The position numbers and the translations under genes are program-made. This document shows, piece after piece, positions 13,739 to 22,213 of a stretch of 64,000 bases of DNA. The DNA is from JAICKM01 sp050998805 (GTDB taxonomy: Bacteria > Chloroflexota > Chloroflexia > QHBQ01 > JAICKM01). The stretch covers positions 1 to 64,000 of the forward strand of contig JBPCPV010000028.1 in the NCBI GenBank assembly GCA_050998805.1. Direction: 5' to 3'. Under the pieces are notes generated by a model that was given only the letters and a program-made list of their open reading frames with translations, searched no databases and was not told the origin of the DNA. Position 1 is the first letter of the stretch. Every line of letters begins with the position of its first letter.

Positions 13739-15547
13739 TCACCTACGCGCATAGGCTCCCTGGCCGAGGTAGAGCGACCAGAACGCCCGCCCGTTCGCGG
13801 CCAATTCCTCGTGCGTGCCGCTCTCAGCGAGGGCGCCGTCTACCAGCACCACGATGCGGTCGGCCTGGCGGATCGTATCGTAGCGGTGTGTCGTGAACAG
13901 GATGATCTTCTCTTTGGCAAAGGTCGCCAGCAGGTCGAAGATCTGCCGCTCGCCCAGGGGGTCGAGGCTCGCGGTCGGCTCGTCGAGGATCAGCAGCGGG
14001 GCATCATGGTAGAGCAGGCGGGCCAGAGCCAGCCGTTGCCACTGCCCGCCCGACAGGTCGGTTGTCCCGCCGAACCCCGCGCCCACCACCGTGTCGATCC
14101 CGTCGGGCAGGGCGGCCATCGCCTCCCAAAGTCCGGCCTGGCGCAACGCCTCGGCGATCGGTTCCTCCTCGCCCGGCGTGCGCGCGCTCTGCATGGTAAC
14201 GTTCTGGCGGATGCTGAACGGGAAGTGCGCCGAGTCCTGGAAGAGCACCGCTTTACGCACGGCGGAGAGCGCAACAGCCTCCCCGGACTCCAGAACGGCC
14301 TCTAGGCCGCCAGTCGTCGGGGGCACCAGCCCGGTCAGCAGCTTGACCAGCGTGCTCTTGCCCGCCCCATTCGGGCCGACAATCGCCGTGAGGCCGGGGG
14401 TGAATTCGCAGGCGATGTCTGTGAGCGCGGTCTTCTCGGTTTCCGGGTAGGTGTAGGAGACAGAGTGCAGGCGGATCGAGGTGACCCGCGTCCTGCCCGC
14501 AGCCTCTGTGCGGGCAACCGGAGCCGCCGGGGGCTGCTCGGCAAATCGCTGGGCGAGGAAATCGAATAGGGTCGCGGCATAGTTGAGGGACTCGCCCAAC
14601 GAGCGGATGTTATAGATGAGCGAGCTGATCATGCCGGTGAGCAGGGCAAACCCCGGCAGGATAACGGCGAGGCTCGGCAGGCTGATCCGGCCCTGCCCGA
14701 TGAGTGCGAACAGGGCGACCAGTCCCAGGCCGATGCCGATGCCCTGCACCAGGGCCGCCAGCGTCCGCAGCCCCGCAAAGCGTGCCGTGAGCCGCTTTAG
14801 CTCGGCGAGATACCGTTCGGCGAGCGCGGCGTATTCGCGGGGCAAAATGTCGCTTCCGTAGACCCGCACATCCCGCTGCCAGTGGGCATCCACCTGCATG
14901 TTCGTGAGCGCCTCCATGCGTAGCTGATGCGGGGCATTGTGTTCCTGGAGGTCGTACATCGCGCCACTGAACCGCCGCTCGATCAGCCCCGCCGGGATCG
15001 CGATCGCGATCATCGCAAGCACGAGCAGGGGCGCGAGGGCAAACAGCGTCGCGGCCACCCCGACCGCGCCCAACAAGATCGGCGCGGTGGAGAGCAGCGA
15101 GTCCACGAGCGTGATGGACCTCTGCGCGGCCTCGCGCAGCACCAGCCCATAGCGGGCCTGGAAGGCGTTGTTCTCGAAGAGCGGGTAGGGCACGCAGGGC
15201 AGCTTCTGCATGATCCGCCCACTGATCACCACCCATGCCTGCTGGCGCAAGATCGTTGAGGAGCTGTCGCGCACGATAACGCCTAGCCGCTGGATGAGGA
15301 TCAGCCCCACCAACCCCACGCCGATGCTCACGGCGGCGGGCGTCATGTGCAAGGTCTCGTTCGGCCCACTGACCTCTTGTAGCAAGCCGTGCAGCAGCCA
15401 GAGCAGCGCGGGGAAAAACAGCGGCTCGGTCAGGGAAGCGACGGCGCTGGTCACGAAGGCGCGGGGATTGCAACTATAGAGAAGGCGCACCGTGGCGCGC
15501 AGGGTGGCGAGGGGGCTGGGGCGGAGCGGCGGGAAGCCTTCCGTCAC
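13739..15547 (-). CDS. ABC exporter, fused membrane and ATP-binding domains
   Basis: This 602-aa half-transporter has about six membrane helices in residues 30-330. The nucleotide-binding domain carries Walker A GPNGAGKST, Q-loop FQDSAHFPFSI, signature LSGGQWQRLALARLL, Walker B LLILDEPTASLD and H-loop TTHRYD. It should pump a lipid, peptide or small molecule outward as a homodimer or heterodimer. It starts with GTG two nt after the TAA of the thioredoxin-like selenoprotein gene, so it is the last gene of that operon. No substrate can be named. The coupling suggests a role in a redox- or cell-envelope-related export process. Confidence 0.9.
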   Translation of the reverse strand: MTEGFPPLRPSPLATLRATVRLLYSCNPRAFVTSAVASLTEPLFFPALLWLLHGLLQEVSGPNETLHMTPAAVSIGVGLVGLILIQRLGVIVRDSSSTILRQQAWVVISGRIMQKLPCVPYPLFENNAFQARYGLVLREAAQRSITLVDSLLSTAPILLGAVGVAATLFALAPLLVLAMIAIAIPAGLIERRFSGAMYDLQEHNAPHQLRMEALTNMQVDAHWQRDVRVYGSDILPREYAALAERYLAELKRLTARFAGLRTLAALVQGIGIGLGLVALFALIGQGRISLPSLAVILPGFALLTGMISSLIYNIRSLGESLNYAATLFDFLAQRFAEQPPAAPVARTEAAGRTRVTSIRLHSVSYTYPETEKTALTDIACEFTPGLTAIVGPNGAGKSTLVKLLTGLVPPTTGGLEAVLESGEAVALSAVRKAVLFQDSAHFPFSIRQNVTMQSARTPGEEEPIAEALRQAGLWEAMAALPDGIDTVVGAGFGGTTDLSGGQWQRLALARLLYHDAPLLILDEPTASLDPLGERQIFDLLATFAKEKIILFTTHRYDTIRQADRIVVLVDGALAESGTHEELAANGRAFWSLYLGQGAYARR

Positions 15548-15548
15548 T

Positions 15549-16169
15549 TTACCTCTGGCTGCTCGTTTTGCCCAGCAGCGGCACGATCTGGCCCTGCAAC
15601 TGCTCGCGCACGCTGATCACCGGCCCTCCTGTCCCCACCGTGGGGCCTGGTGCCTGGTCCCAGCGCGCGTCCGGCCCGTAGAGCCAGTAGGCGTCCCAGT
15701 AGGTGGACCCTGTGTCGCCTGCCTGGGCCGCGAACCACTGGCCCACGAGCTTCTGCCCATCCCAGAGGTGTGTCACCCGCGCGTCGGGCAGCACCGTGCT
15801 GTCCCAGCCGCCCCGACTGTCGCCCACCAGCATGTTGAACCAGACGGTGTATACCCGCAGGTGGGCTTTTGGATACTTCGCCAAGATATTCTGCTGCACC
15901 CAACTGGCGCCTGCGTGGCAGGTCGCTCAGGTGGGCGACAGGAGCAGTATCAGCCGCGGCGTCCCCACGTCGGCGTTGAAACGCGCCTGTAGATCGGCCA
16001 CAGAGTGGAGGTCGGTCAGCACAACTCCCGGCGCGTTGCCGTTGGGGTGTTCGAGGAACGGCTTCACCACGAACAGCCCCACCAGCCCAATAACCACCAC
16101 CACCACCAGCGCCCGCGCCGCCCGCCACACTCCCGCCCCGCGCGAACCCGTAACCTTGTCATCTCCCAT
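15549..16169 (-). CDS. Membrane-anchored thioredoxin-fold protein with in-frame UGA, probable selenoprotein (UxxC)
   Basis: If the TGA at 15929-15927 is read as selenocysteine, one 206-aa protein results. It has a signal anchor (ALVVVVVIGLVGLFVV, about residues 20-37) and a thioredoxin-like strand LILLLSPT. The active site is then U-A-T-C, followed by HAGASWVQQNIL and the rest of the fold (LRVYTVWFNMLVGD, VTHLWDG). UGA sits exactly where a redox Cys is expected, and coding sequence continues in the same frame for 116 codons. A hairpin with a G in the apical loop begins about 13 nt after the UGA. ATG 16169 has GAGAGGGA upstream. The alternative is a nonsense mutation giving a split gene. It probably reduces or oxidises extracytoplasmic substrates. 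Confidence 0.75.
15893..15929 (-). promoter_or_regulatory. Candidate bacterial SECIS element after the UGA codon
   Basis: Reading from the UGA (15929-15927), a 5-bp stem (15910-15906 with 15900-15896, one G-U pair) closes the loop AGUUG. Two more pairs below (15914-15913 with 15894-15893) flank an internal bulge. The apical loop lies about 21 nt after UGA and has G-U near its start, as bacterial SECIS elements do. A competing small hairpin (CCUGC/GCAGG) lies closer to the UGA. Folding was done by eye. Confidence 0.5.
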
Positions 16170-16224
16170 CGCAAATCCCTCTCTTCTCACTCCGCGATCT
16201 GAACTCCGCACTCCGCACTCCGCA

Positions 16225-16587
16225 CTACTGCGCCGTCTGAGCCGCCCGCAGAGCCAGGCCCCAGAGGAACATCAGCGCGAGGCCGTAGATCAGCGAGGTG
16301 CGGCTGTCTGTGCGCCCCCGTGTCAGGGTGAAAGCCAAAGGTAGCGTCAGGAACGTGCTGACGCCGTACAGGAAGTGTATGTCCTGCTTCGGCTGCCCGC
16401 CGGTCAGCAAGAGGCTGACGCCGAGTATCGCCTCGACCACGAAGATCCCCTGCGCGATCACGAGCGCACCGTTGAAGCTGCCGGGCGGGCCGCGCCGCCG
16501 CAGGAACAGGTAGAGGCCCCAGACGCCGAGCACGAAGCTGTATATAGTCCCCATCGTGGCGAGGGTCTGGTGGAGCGTCGTCAGCAC
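16225..16587 (-). CDS. Small four-helix membrane protein
   Basis: This 120-aa protein has four hydrophobic segments (TIYSFVLGVWGLYLFL, ALVIAQGIFVVEAILGVSLLL, FLYGVSTFLTLPLAFTL, LIYGLALMFLWGLAL) and short polar loops. A His in the second loop (IHFLYG) is the sort of residue seen in small heme or quinone-binding proteins, but nothing proves cofactor binding. The start is a GTG 8 nt after the previous gene; an internal ATG (16554) is possible. Cotranscription with the lipoprotein gene and the thioredoxin-like gene is likely. Family not recognised. Confidence 0.65.
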   Translation of the reverse strand: MLTTLHQTLATMGTIYSFVLGVWGLYLFLRRRGPPGSFNGALVIAQGIFVVEAILGVSLLLTGGQPKQDIHFLYGVSTFLTLPLAFTLTRGRTDSRTSLIYGLALMFLWGLALRAAQTAQ

Positions 16588-16595
16588 GGTGCGGG

Positions 16596-18029
16596 CTAAC
16601 GCCCGGCCACTGGGCCGGGGACTATCATGCCCAGGCCCTGCGGCGTGATCCAGACCGGGTTGCTGCCTTCGACCAGCACGCTCGGCGTGCTCGACTTCGC
16701 GGGGTCGAGTACGAAGATCTTCTCCGGCGCGCGTGCCGTCAGCGTCAGGCCGGAGCAGCTCTGCTCGAGGCCCGAGAAAGCCAGCGTCTGGCTCGGCGAC
16801 CAGCTCAGGCCGGTGATCTTGTAGAAGTCGTCCTCGGTGTTCGGCAGCCCCGCCCATGTCGCCTGCCCCGCGCCGGTCGCTCGCGCCCAGCCGACGCCGC
16901 CGACGGACGAGCACGCGCTGTTGTGGGCCTGCCTGCCCCATGCGACCACCGTGCCGCTCGGCGCGAGCGCCAAATAGCCGACATCGTTGCCGCCCGGCGT
17001 CGCCATCTCGACGGCGCGCCCGCTCGGCACGTCCACCGACCAGAGGCCGAGGCCGTTGCCCTGGGCACCCAGCTTGTCGCGCTCGCCGCCTGTGAACAGG
17101 ATATGGTTCGTGTAGAGATATTGCAGCCGGTTCGAGAAGGCCCACGCGCCGCCCGCCCAGTTGGTTATCTGCCTCGCCGTGCCGCTCGAAGCCGGGTAGG
17201 GGAGCATCCAGATGTTGCCGCCGCGCACCGCGATCACCTGGTTGAACGATGTCCAGTTGGCGTTGTCGCCGTCGCCGAGGCTATCCACGCTGCCGTCCTC
17301 GACGTTCGTCACCACCAGCCGCCCGCCGTCCGACGCGACCACATGCACCCCGTCGGGCGACCACGCGCCGTTGTACTTCTCCGAGAGGAGCATCGCCTTG
17401 TCCACGTCAATCATCATCACGCGCTGCGTCGGCATCCCAGCGTCGATCGTGTACAAGATCCGGTGGGCGTTCGGCGAGAGGTTTATCCCGCTGATCGTGC
17501 CCGAAGGCCCGCCTCCGGCCGGGCTGCTGAGGATTATCCGAGAGTCCTTGCCGTCGGGGCCGACCGACATGATTTTGCCGTCGTTGCCGACGTAGACGAG
17601 CCGCCCGCGTAAGTCGAGCCGGTCTTTTGGGATGGACCGGTTCTCGATGCTCGCTCCGGCAGCGGGGGCCGGTGCGATGGCTTGGCCGGGCGCGGGAACT
17701 ACCGCCGGGGCTTGGGCGTGTGCCGGAACTGCCGTCGGGTCTGGGGCTTGGGCGGGCGCGGGAACTGCCGTCGGGTTCGGGGCTTGGGGCGCGGGCGTGT
17801 TCGGCGCGCTCGGCAACGGCTTGCTCTGCACCGCCGCCCCGCCGAAGCTGCCGCTTGTCTTCCCGTTGCCCAGCGACGGCATCGGGTGGACCGCCGTGGG
17901 CGAGGCGACCACCGGCACGGGCGCGCCGAGGTCGCTCGGCGAGGCGTTGGACAGTTGCGGCTTATCCGTGTCGCACGCCGCCAGTAGCAGTCCCGCGAGC
18001 AGTACCCCGACACCAACGAGTTTGTGCAT
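16596..18029 (-). CDS. Lipoprotein with WD40/TolB-like beta-propeller
   Basis: This 477-aa secreted protein has a lipoprotein signal (LVGVGVLLAGLLLAAC, lipobox Cys about residue 19), a Pro/Ala linker of AQAPDPTAVPA-like units (about 55-125), then a propeller. Blade-like repeats are visible: GRLVYVGNDGKIMSVGPDGK, GINLSPNAHRILYTIDAG, GAWSPDGVHVVASDGGRL, LALAPSGTVVAWGRQ, GLSWSPSQTLAFSG. Such propellers bind proteins or glycans on the outer face of the membrane. It is the first gene of a four-gene operon with its own promoter at 18071-18100. The Pro/Ala linker resembles the tail of L10 in composition only. Confidence 0.8.
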   Translation of the reverse strand: MHKLVGVGVLLAGLLLAACDTDKPQLSNASPSDLGAPVPVVASPTAVHPMPSLGNGKTSGSFGGAAVQSKPLPSAPNTPAPQAPNPTAVPAPAQAPDPTAVPAHAQAPAVVPAPGQAIAPAPAAGASIENRSIPKDRLDLRGRLVYVGNDGKIMSVGPDGKDSRIILSSPAGGGPSGTISGINLSPNAHRILYTIDAGMPTQRVMMIDVDKAMLLSEKYNGAWSPDGVHVVASDGGRLVVTNVEDGSVDSLGDGDNANWTSFNQVIAVRGGNIWMLPYPASSGTARQITNWAGGAWAFSNRLQYLYTNHILFTGGERDKLGAQGNGLGLWSVDVPSGRAVEMATPGGNDVGYLALAPSGTVVAWGRQAHNSACSSVGGVGWARATGAGQATWAGLPNTEDDFYKITGLSWSPSQTLAFSGLEQSCSGLTLTARAPEKIFVLDPAKSSTPSVLVEGSNPVWITPQGLGMIVPGPVAGR

Positions 18030-18070
18030 ACAGCCCCCTCAGCCTCACGGATTGCGTCACTCTTAGACTG

Positions 18071-18100
18071 AGTATAGCACAGCCCCTCGCGGGCTGTCAA
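18071..18100 (-). promoter_or_regulatory. Promoter with dyad in the spacer, ahead of the selenoprotein operon
   Basis: TTGACA (18100-18095), 18-nt spacer, TATACT (18076-18071) on the minus strand. The inverted repeat ACAGCCC-N5-GGGCTGT runs from within the -35 box through the spacer, the layout of MerR-type or tightly repressed promoters. Confidence 0.75.
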
Positions 18101-18195
18101 CGCGAAGAAAAGCTGACCGCTGACCGCTTGTGAAGATGCACCATTTGTGGTGGATTCAAGGCTTCGGACCGTTAGGCCACGCAAGGAGCAATGAC

Positions 18196-18288
18196 ATGGA
18201 AGAACCAAAACTGGTCGTGCGCGACCCCGAGATCATGGGCGGCACTTCCGTAGCTAGAAGGACGCGAAGAAAGCCTTCTTTCACGTGA
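18196..18288 (+). pseudogene. DUF433 antitoxin-like gene, N-terminal fragment
   Basis: AAGGAG and ATG are followed by VVRDPEIMGGTSVARRTRR. This matches the conserved N-terminus of DUF433 proteins (usually about 70-110 aa, partners of PIN-like toxins), in which GGTPV is followed by GTRVPV. The frame then breaks and stops after 30 codons. A matching C-terminal piece lies 1.6 kb to the right (19866-19988). The gene is non-functional. Confidence 0.65.
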
Positions 18289-18312
18289 GTTCTCCTTCTT
18301 AACAGCAGTCTT

Positions 18313-18984
18313 TCAAGGCTTCTGTGTGTAGTGGATCCTCTCCGGTATTGCTTCTTGGGGCCTCGACTCACCGAAGGACACAGCGATGCTCGCACCCTCC
18401 GGCAAGAGTTGACGGTCGAAGACGGCGACCATAATCTTGTCCTCAGTGCCGACACCCCAACCCAGCAAAGTGTCGTTCACCCAGATAAGCCAAGACAAGT
18501 CGGTCATGACAAAAGTCCGGGGTTCCGCGATCACGCTAACTCGCCAAAACCGATCGACTGTCAGGAATTCCGTGTGCAAAGGGTCACTTCCCTGTCCTGG
18601 TACCGTGGCCGCGAACAACGTTGGCTGCGCCAAATCGACCCGTTCGATTGTGTACCCTTTCAAGTGATAGATTCCCATAGGGGTTGCCGTCTGACCCTGT
18701 GCAATCACCGTGCCCGGTAGCTTGTAAAGCGTGGGCAGTCGTCGGAACGCTTGCTGCCGCGATTCTTCGCTAATCGGATTCGATGTCGCCACTTGGGTGC
18801 GCGTGGGGGTCATACTGGAGATCGCCGGGGGCGGGTTGGGGCCGGTAGCCGCCGTGCCGGGCGTAGTCGGTGCCTGCCCCGGTGGTGGGCGGTCGGCACA
18901 GCCGGAGAGCAGTAAGGCACAACCCAAGTAGATCGCGAGCAGCGCGAACCAACTGAAGCGGGGTCCAAAATAATCCAAATACAT
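18313..18984 (-). CDS. Hypothetical lipoprotein
   Basis: This is a 223-aa protein. The N-terminus is a lipoprotein signal (FALLAIYLGCALLLSGC, Cys about residue 29) followed by a Pro/Thr/Gly-rich linker to about residue 65. The rest is a globular beta-rich domain with LPGTVIAQGQTATPMGIYHLKG and VMTDLSWLIWVNDTLLGWG. It would sit on the outer face of the membrane. A TTGACA-17-TAGAGT promoter lies about 80 nt upstream. No family is recognised. Codon use looks less GC-rich than the neighbouring operon. Confidence 0.7.
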   Translation of the reverse strand: MYLDYFGPRFSWFALLAIYLGCALLLSGCADRPPPGQAPTTPGTAATGPNPPPAISSMTPTRTQVATSNPISEESRQQAFRRLPTLYKLPGTVIAQGQTATPMGIYHLKGYTIERVDLAQPTLFAATVPGQGSDPLHTEFLTVDRFWRVSVIAEPRTFVMTDLSWLIWVNDTLLGWGVGTEDKIMVAVFDRQLLPEGASIAVSFGESRPQEAIPERIHYTQKP

Positions 18985-19064
18985 CCCAGTTCCTCCTAAT
19001 TAAGCAGGAAGAGTCCAGCTGCAGCGGCACCACAGTTAAGCGGGAACCCTTTTAACCCGATATC

Positions 19065-19093
19065 ACTCTACTACCGATTCCCAAGCCTGTCAA
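19065..19093 (-). promoter_or_regulatory. Promoter of the hypothetical lipoprotein gene
   Basis: TTGACA (19093-19088), 17 nt, TAGAGT (19070-19065) on the minus strand. Confidence 0.65.
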
Positions 19094-19154
19094 CTGCTTT
19101 GTGCTTCCCACTCCTGGTAGCACGCATAGGCCCTACCGAATCCGGCGGATTTCC

Positions 19155-19183
19155 TTGACGCAACGCCCAAACGGTGCTATAAT
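19155..19183 (+). promoter_or_regulatory. Promoter of the DinB gene
   Basis: TTGACG (19155-19160), 17 nt, TATAAT (19178-19183). The leader to the ATG is about 125 nt and contains a GTG-started frame continuous with the gene. Confidence 0.75.
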
Positions 19184-19314
19184 CGCCCCATAAGCATTGG
19201 TCGGAGGAAGGGCAATTCGCACCTTTCCCCAACGTGAGCGAAGCGAAGGGAGAACTGCCCTTTGACTTGCGTCGGGCTATGCGGGAAGCGCAAGACCCTG
19301 ACAAGGATAAACAG

Positions 19315-19812
19315 ATGATTGGCCCTGTTTTACTCCAGACGATGTGGGAGTACAATCACCGGATCAACACGCGCTTGCTGGATCTCGCGGTCACCGTCCC
19401 AGCCGCCGAGTGGGATGCGTACGTCGACTACGTACCGTACAGCCTGCACGAAACCCTGTTCCACCTGCTGGCAGTTGAGGAAGAGTGGCTCACCTTATGC
19501 CAGGAAGGTCGGCCGCGTTTCGAGTTTCACTCCATGGCGGCTTATCCAGATGTTGCCGCGCTGCGCGCACTTGGGGACCAGGTGTATGCGGCGGGCCAAG
19601 CGTATTTGGCCCGCCTGGACGATACGGGATTAGCCGCTACCGTGTCCGGGCGCTTGCCGGACGGCGGCGAGCATACCGTCGTCATCTGGCGGGTTCTGAT
19701 CCACACCCTCTATCATAGCGCCTACCATCGGAGCGAAGCGGCGGTGCTGCTCACGCGCTATGGGCACTCACCTGGGGACATCGAGTTCTACGGCTTTATG
19801 TTGCAGCGCTAA
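19315..19812 (+). CDS. DinB-family protein
   Basis: This 165-aa four-helix-bundle protein is of the DinB/YfiT type. The family's metal-binding His pattern is visible: His about residue 44 (SLHETLFHLLAVEEEW) and HTLYHSAYHRSEAAVLL near residue 130-145. The N-terminal MWEYNHRINTRLLD corresponds to the usual YNHWANERLL helix. Members are often bacillithiol- or mycothiol-dependent transferases or stress-induced proteins; the exact activity is unknown. ATG 19315 has AAGGA 8 nt upstream. A GTG at 19234 would add 27 polar residues and is less likely. Confidence 0.85.
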   Translation: MIGPVLLQTMWEYNHRINTRLLDLAVTVPAAEWDAYVDYVPYSLHETLFHLLAVEEEWLTLCQEGRPRFEFHSMAAYPDVAALRALGDQVYAAGQAYLARLDDTGLAATVSGRLPDGGEHTVVIWRVLIHTLYHSAYHRSEAAVLLTRYGHSPGDIEFYGFMLQR

Positions 19813-19865
19813 CTGGTGCCGGCCTGCCATCCTAGCAACCCCGCCCCCAGTGTCATTCTGAGCGC

Positions 19866-19988
19866 TTGGAGGCCGGGGCATCTCTCAACGAGTTCCTCGA
19901 CGATTTCCCCACCGTGGAGCGTGAGCAAGCCCTGGCGCTGCTGGAGATGCTGCGCGAGCACCTGATCGCGCCTGCTGCGGTTCGCTGA
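19866..19988 (+). pseudogene. DUF433 antitoxin-like gene, C-terminal fragment
   Basis: The frame reads LEAGASLNEFLDDFP and TVEREQALALLEMLREHL to a stop, which is the conserved C-terminal half of DUF433. Its left edge abuts a truncated copy of the dispersed element (about 19848-19864). No start codon is present. It is plausibly the other half of the fragment at 18196. Confidence 0.65.
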
Positions 19989-20086
19989 TCCTGAGCTCCG
20001 AGGCGTGCGTATCGGGGCGCAGCCTGACCCAAGCTGGTCGACTACCTGACCGGCAGAAAGAGGCCCGCGAACTACGCGACAGGGGC

Positions 20087-20123
20087 AAGGAAAAGCCCCG
20101 ACAGTTGGGCGGACCATCGGGGC
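20087..20123 (-). terminator. Terminator downstream of pepF
   Basis: On the minus strand GCCCCGA (20123-20117) pairs with TCGGGGC (20101-20095) and is followed by TTTT. It lies 100 nt after the pepF stop. Between 19989 and 20222 no gene is supported. Confidence 0.55.
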
Positions 20124-20222
20124 TATCCAAAGGAGGAAAGTTCTTCTGTATAGTATAACGCTCGGATCGTCCCCTGGCTTCCATAAGCTGCCGCGACTTT
20201 TGGGCCAATTTGTCGTCCGGCT

Positions 20223-22052
20223 CTATGCTTTGCCCGCTGGCAGCGCGCCGGTCTCCGCCAGCAGCCCCTCCAGCTCGTCGAGCAGCCGCTCGAAGACGCC
20301 GAGCGCCGCCGAGACCGGGGCCGGCGTGGTCATGTCAACCCCCGCGTCGCGCAGCAGGTCTATCGAGTAGGCGCTGCTGCCGCGCGAGAGGAAGCGGAGG
20401 TAGCGTTCGACCGCAGGCTGACCTTCGTTGATGATCGCTTCCGCCAAAGCGTTCGCCGCCGAAATCCCCGTGGCATACTTGTAGACGTAGAAGCTGCTGT
20501 AGAAGTGGGGGATGCGCGCCCACTCGATGCCGATAGTGTCGCCGGAGCCTGCGTGAGGCCCATAGTAGAGCCGGTTGAGGTCGAAGAAGATCGCGGAGAG
20601 CTTGTCTGCGGTGAGCGCCTCGCCTGACTCGGCGGCCTCGTGGGTCAGCTTCTCGAACTCGGCGAACATCGTCTGCCGGTAGAGAGTGCCCCGCAGGGTG
20701 TCGAGGTTGCTGTTGACCACCGCGAGCCGCAGGCGCGGGTCGGTGCTGTTCTTGAGCAGGTGATTAGTCAGCAGCGCCTCGTTCAGCGTCGAGGCTACCT
20801 CGGCCACGAAGATCGTGTAATCGCCGTAGACGAACGGCTGGGTGCGCCGCGTGAAGTAGGAGTGCATCGAGTGGCCGAGTTCGTGGGCCAGCGTGAACAC
20901 GTCGTTCAGAGTGTCTTGGTAGTTGAGCAGCATGTAGGGCGGCGTGTCGTACATGCCCCAGCTATACGCACCGGAGCGTTTGTTCGGCGTCTCGTAGACA
21001 TCTACCCAGCGGCTCGCGAAGCCGGTGCGTGCCGCGTCCACGTATTCGGGGCCGAGCGGCTCGAGCGCGGCCAGCACGGTGCCCGTCGCCTCGCCGTATG
21101 GGATGCGGCTCTCGGCGTCGGAGGCGAGCGGCACATGCAGGTCGTACATCTCGAGCACCTCCAGCCCCAGCGCCCTGCGGCGGATGTCGAGGTAGCGGTG
21201 GAGCAGCGGCAACTTCTCGTGGACTGCTTCGATCAGGTTCGTGTAGACGGCTGGCGGGATGTTGTCGCCGTAGAGCGCGGCCTCCAGCGCCGACGGGTAC
21301 TTGCGGGCGCGGGCGTAGAAGATGTCCGACTTGACGTTCGCGGAGAAGAGCGCGGCGCAGGTGTTGCGGTGGGCGCTGTAGACCGCGTGCAGCTTCTCGT
21401 ATGCCTCGGCGCGCAACGGGCGGTGGGGAGAGCGCATGAAGCGCAAGTAGCGCCCCAGGGTCAGCGCGACTTCTGTGCCGTCGGCCTCGGTGACGGTGCC
21501 GAAGGTCAGGTCGGCGTTGTTCAGCATACTGTAGGCGGTGCCGGAGCCGGACGCGATCTCGCCGGCCGCAGCCAGCAGGCTCTCCTCTGCCGAGGTCAGC
21601 ACATGCGGCTTTTCGCGCAGCAGGTCGTCGAAGACATGCGAATAGAGCCGCAGCCCTGGCTCGGCTGCCATGAAACCCTCGATGGTGCCGTCGGGCAGCG
21701 CGAGCAGTTCGGGGCGGACGAAGGACGCGGCGGCAGCGGTGCGTGTGCCGAGCTGCTCTGCGCGGTCGGCGAGCGCCTGGTAGGTCGCGTCTGTGGTGTC
21801 CTCGTCGCGCCGCAGCATCGAGAAAGCGGCCAGCCGCCCCAGCACGCGGCTTATCTTGTCCTGGAGCCGCATCGCCGCGAGGAGCGTTCCGGCGTCCGCG
21901 CCGAGGCGTCCCTTGTAGCCCACAAGCTCCTCGGCGAGCGGCCCGACCGCCGCGAAATCGGCCTCCCAGGCCGGGATGTCGGCATAGACCGGCGTCAGAT
22001 CCCAAGTGTGTTCGACAGCTATATCCGCCCGCGTGGGCAGCGTGGTAGTCAT
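20223..22052 (-). CDS. pepF: Oligoendopeptidase F (M3 metallopeptidase)
   Basis: This 609-aa cytoplasmic zinc peptidase trims oligopeptides of roughly 6-20 residues. The zinc motif HELGHSMHSYF lies around residue 389, with the third ligand Glu in the EVASTLNEALL helix about 30 residues later. TIGIEWARIPHFYSSFYVYKYATG in pieces is the PepF substrate-site signature. Length is normal (about 600). AGGAGA precedes the ATG. It is a single-gene unit with a terminator downstream and repeats upstream. Confidence 0.95.
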   Translation of the reverse strand: MTTTLPTRADIAVEHTWDLTPVYADIPAWEADFAAVGPLAEELVGYKGRLGADAGTLLAAMRLQDKISRVLGRLAAFSMLRRDEDTTDATYQALADRAEQLGTRTAAAASFVRPELLALPDGTIEGFMAAEPGLRLYSHVFDDLLREKPHVLTSAEESLLAAAGEIASGSGTAYSMLNNADLTFGTVTEADGTEVALTLGRYLRFMRSPHRPLRAEAYEKLHAVYSAHRNTCAALFSANVKSDIFYARARKYPSALEAALYGDNIPPAVYTNLIEAVHEKLPLLHRYLDIRRRALGLEVLEMYDLHVPLASDAESRIPYGEATGTVLAALEPLGPEYVDAARTGFASRWVDVYETPNKRSGAYSWGMYDTPPYMLLNYQDTLNDVFTLAHELGHSMHSYFTRRTQPFVYGDYTIFVAEVASTLNEALLTNHLLKNSTDPRLRLAVVNSNLDTLRGTLYRQTMFAEFEKLTHEAAESGEALTADKLSAIFFDLNRLYYGPHAGSGDTIGIEWARIPHFYSSFYVYKYATGISAANALAEAIINEGQPAVERYLRFLSRGSSAYSIDLLRDAGVDMTTPAPVSAALGVFERLLDELEGLLAETGALPAGKA

Positions 22053-22116
22053 AGTATCTCTCCTGTGCGTATTGCGTATTGCTTAGAACGTATTACGTGT
22101 TGCGTATTGCCGACCA

Positions 22117-22165
22117 TTGTCATTGCCGAGCGCAGCGAAGAATCTCGGCTGACCACTGACCACTG
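22117..22165. repeat. Dispersed element upstream of pepF
   Basis: One reverse copy of the ~31-bp element (about 22117-22149, with the GCCGAGCGC variant) is followed by TGACCAC units, between divergent pepF and the 22214 gene. Confidence 0.8.
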
Positions 22166-22179
22166 GCCGGTCGCCGCGA

Positions 22180-22208
22180 TTGCCTTTCGGCGCTTACTCT
22201 GCTAGAAT
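22180..22208 (+). promoter_or_regulatory. Promoter of a leaderless gene
   Basis: TTGCCT (22180-22185), 17 nt, TAGAAT (22203-22208). The ATG at 22214 is 6 nt after the -10 box. Confidence 0.65.
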
Positions 22209-22213
22209 ACCAC

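Noticed and set aside
15549..15899. Separate short gene starting with GTG at 15899
   Set aside because: It has no ribosome-binding site and begins in the middle of the thioredoxin fold; it is the downstream half of the UGA-containing gene.
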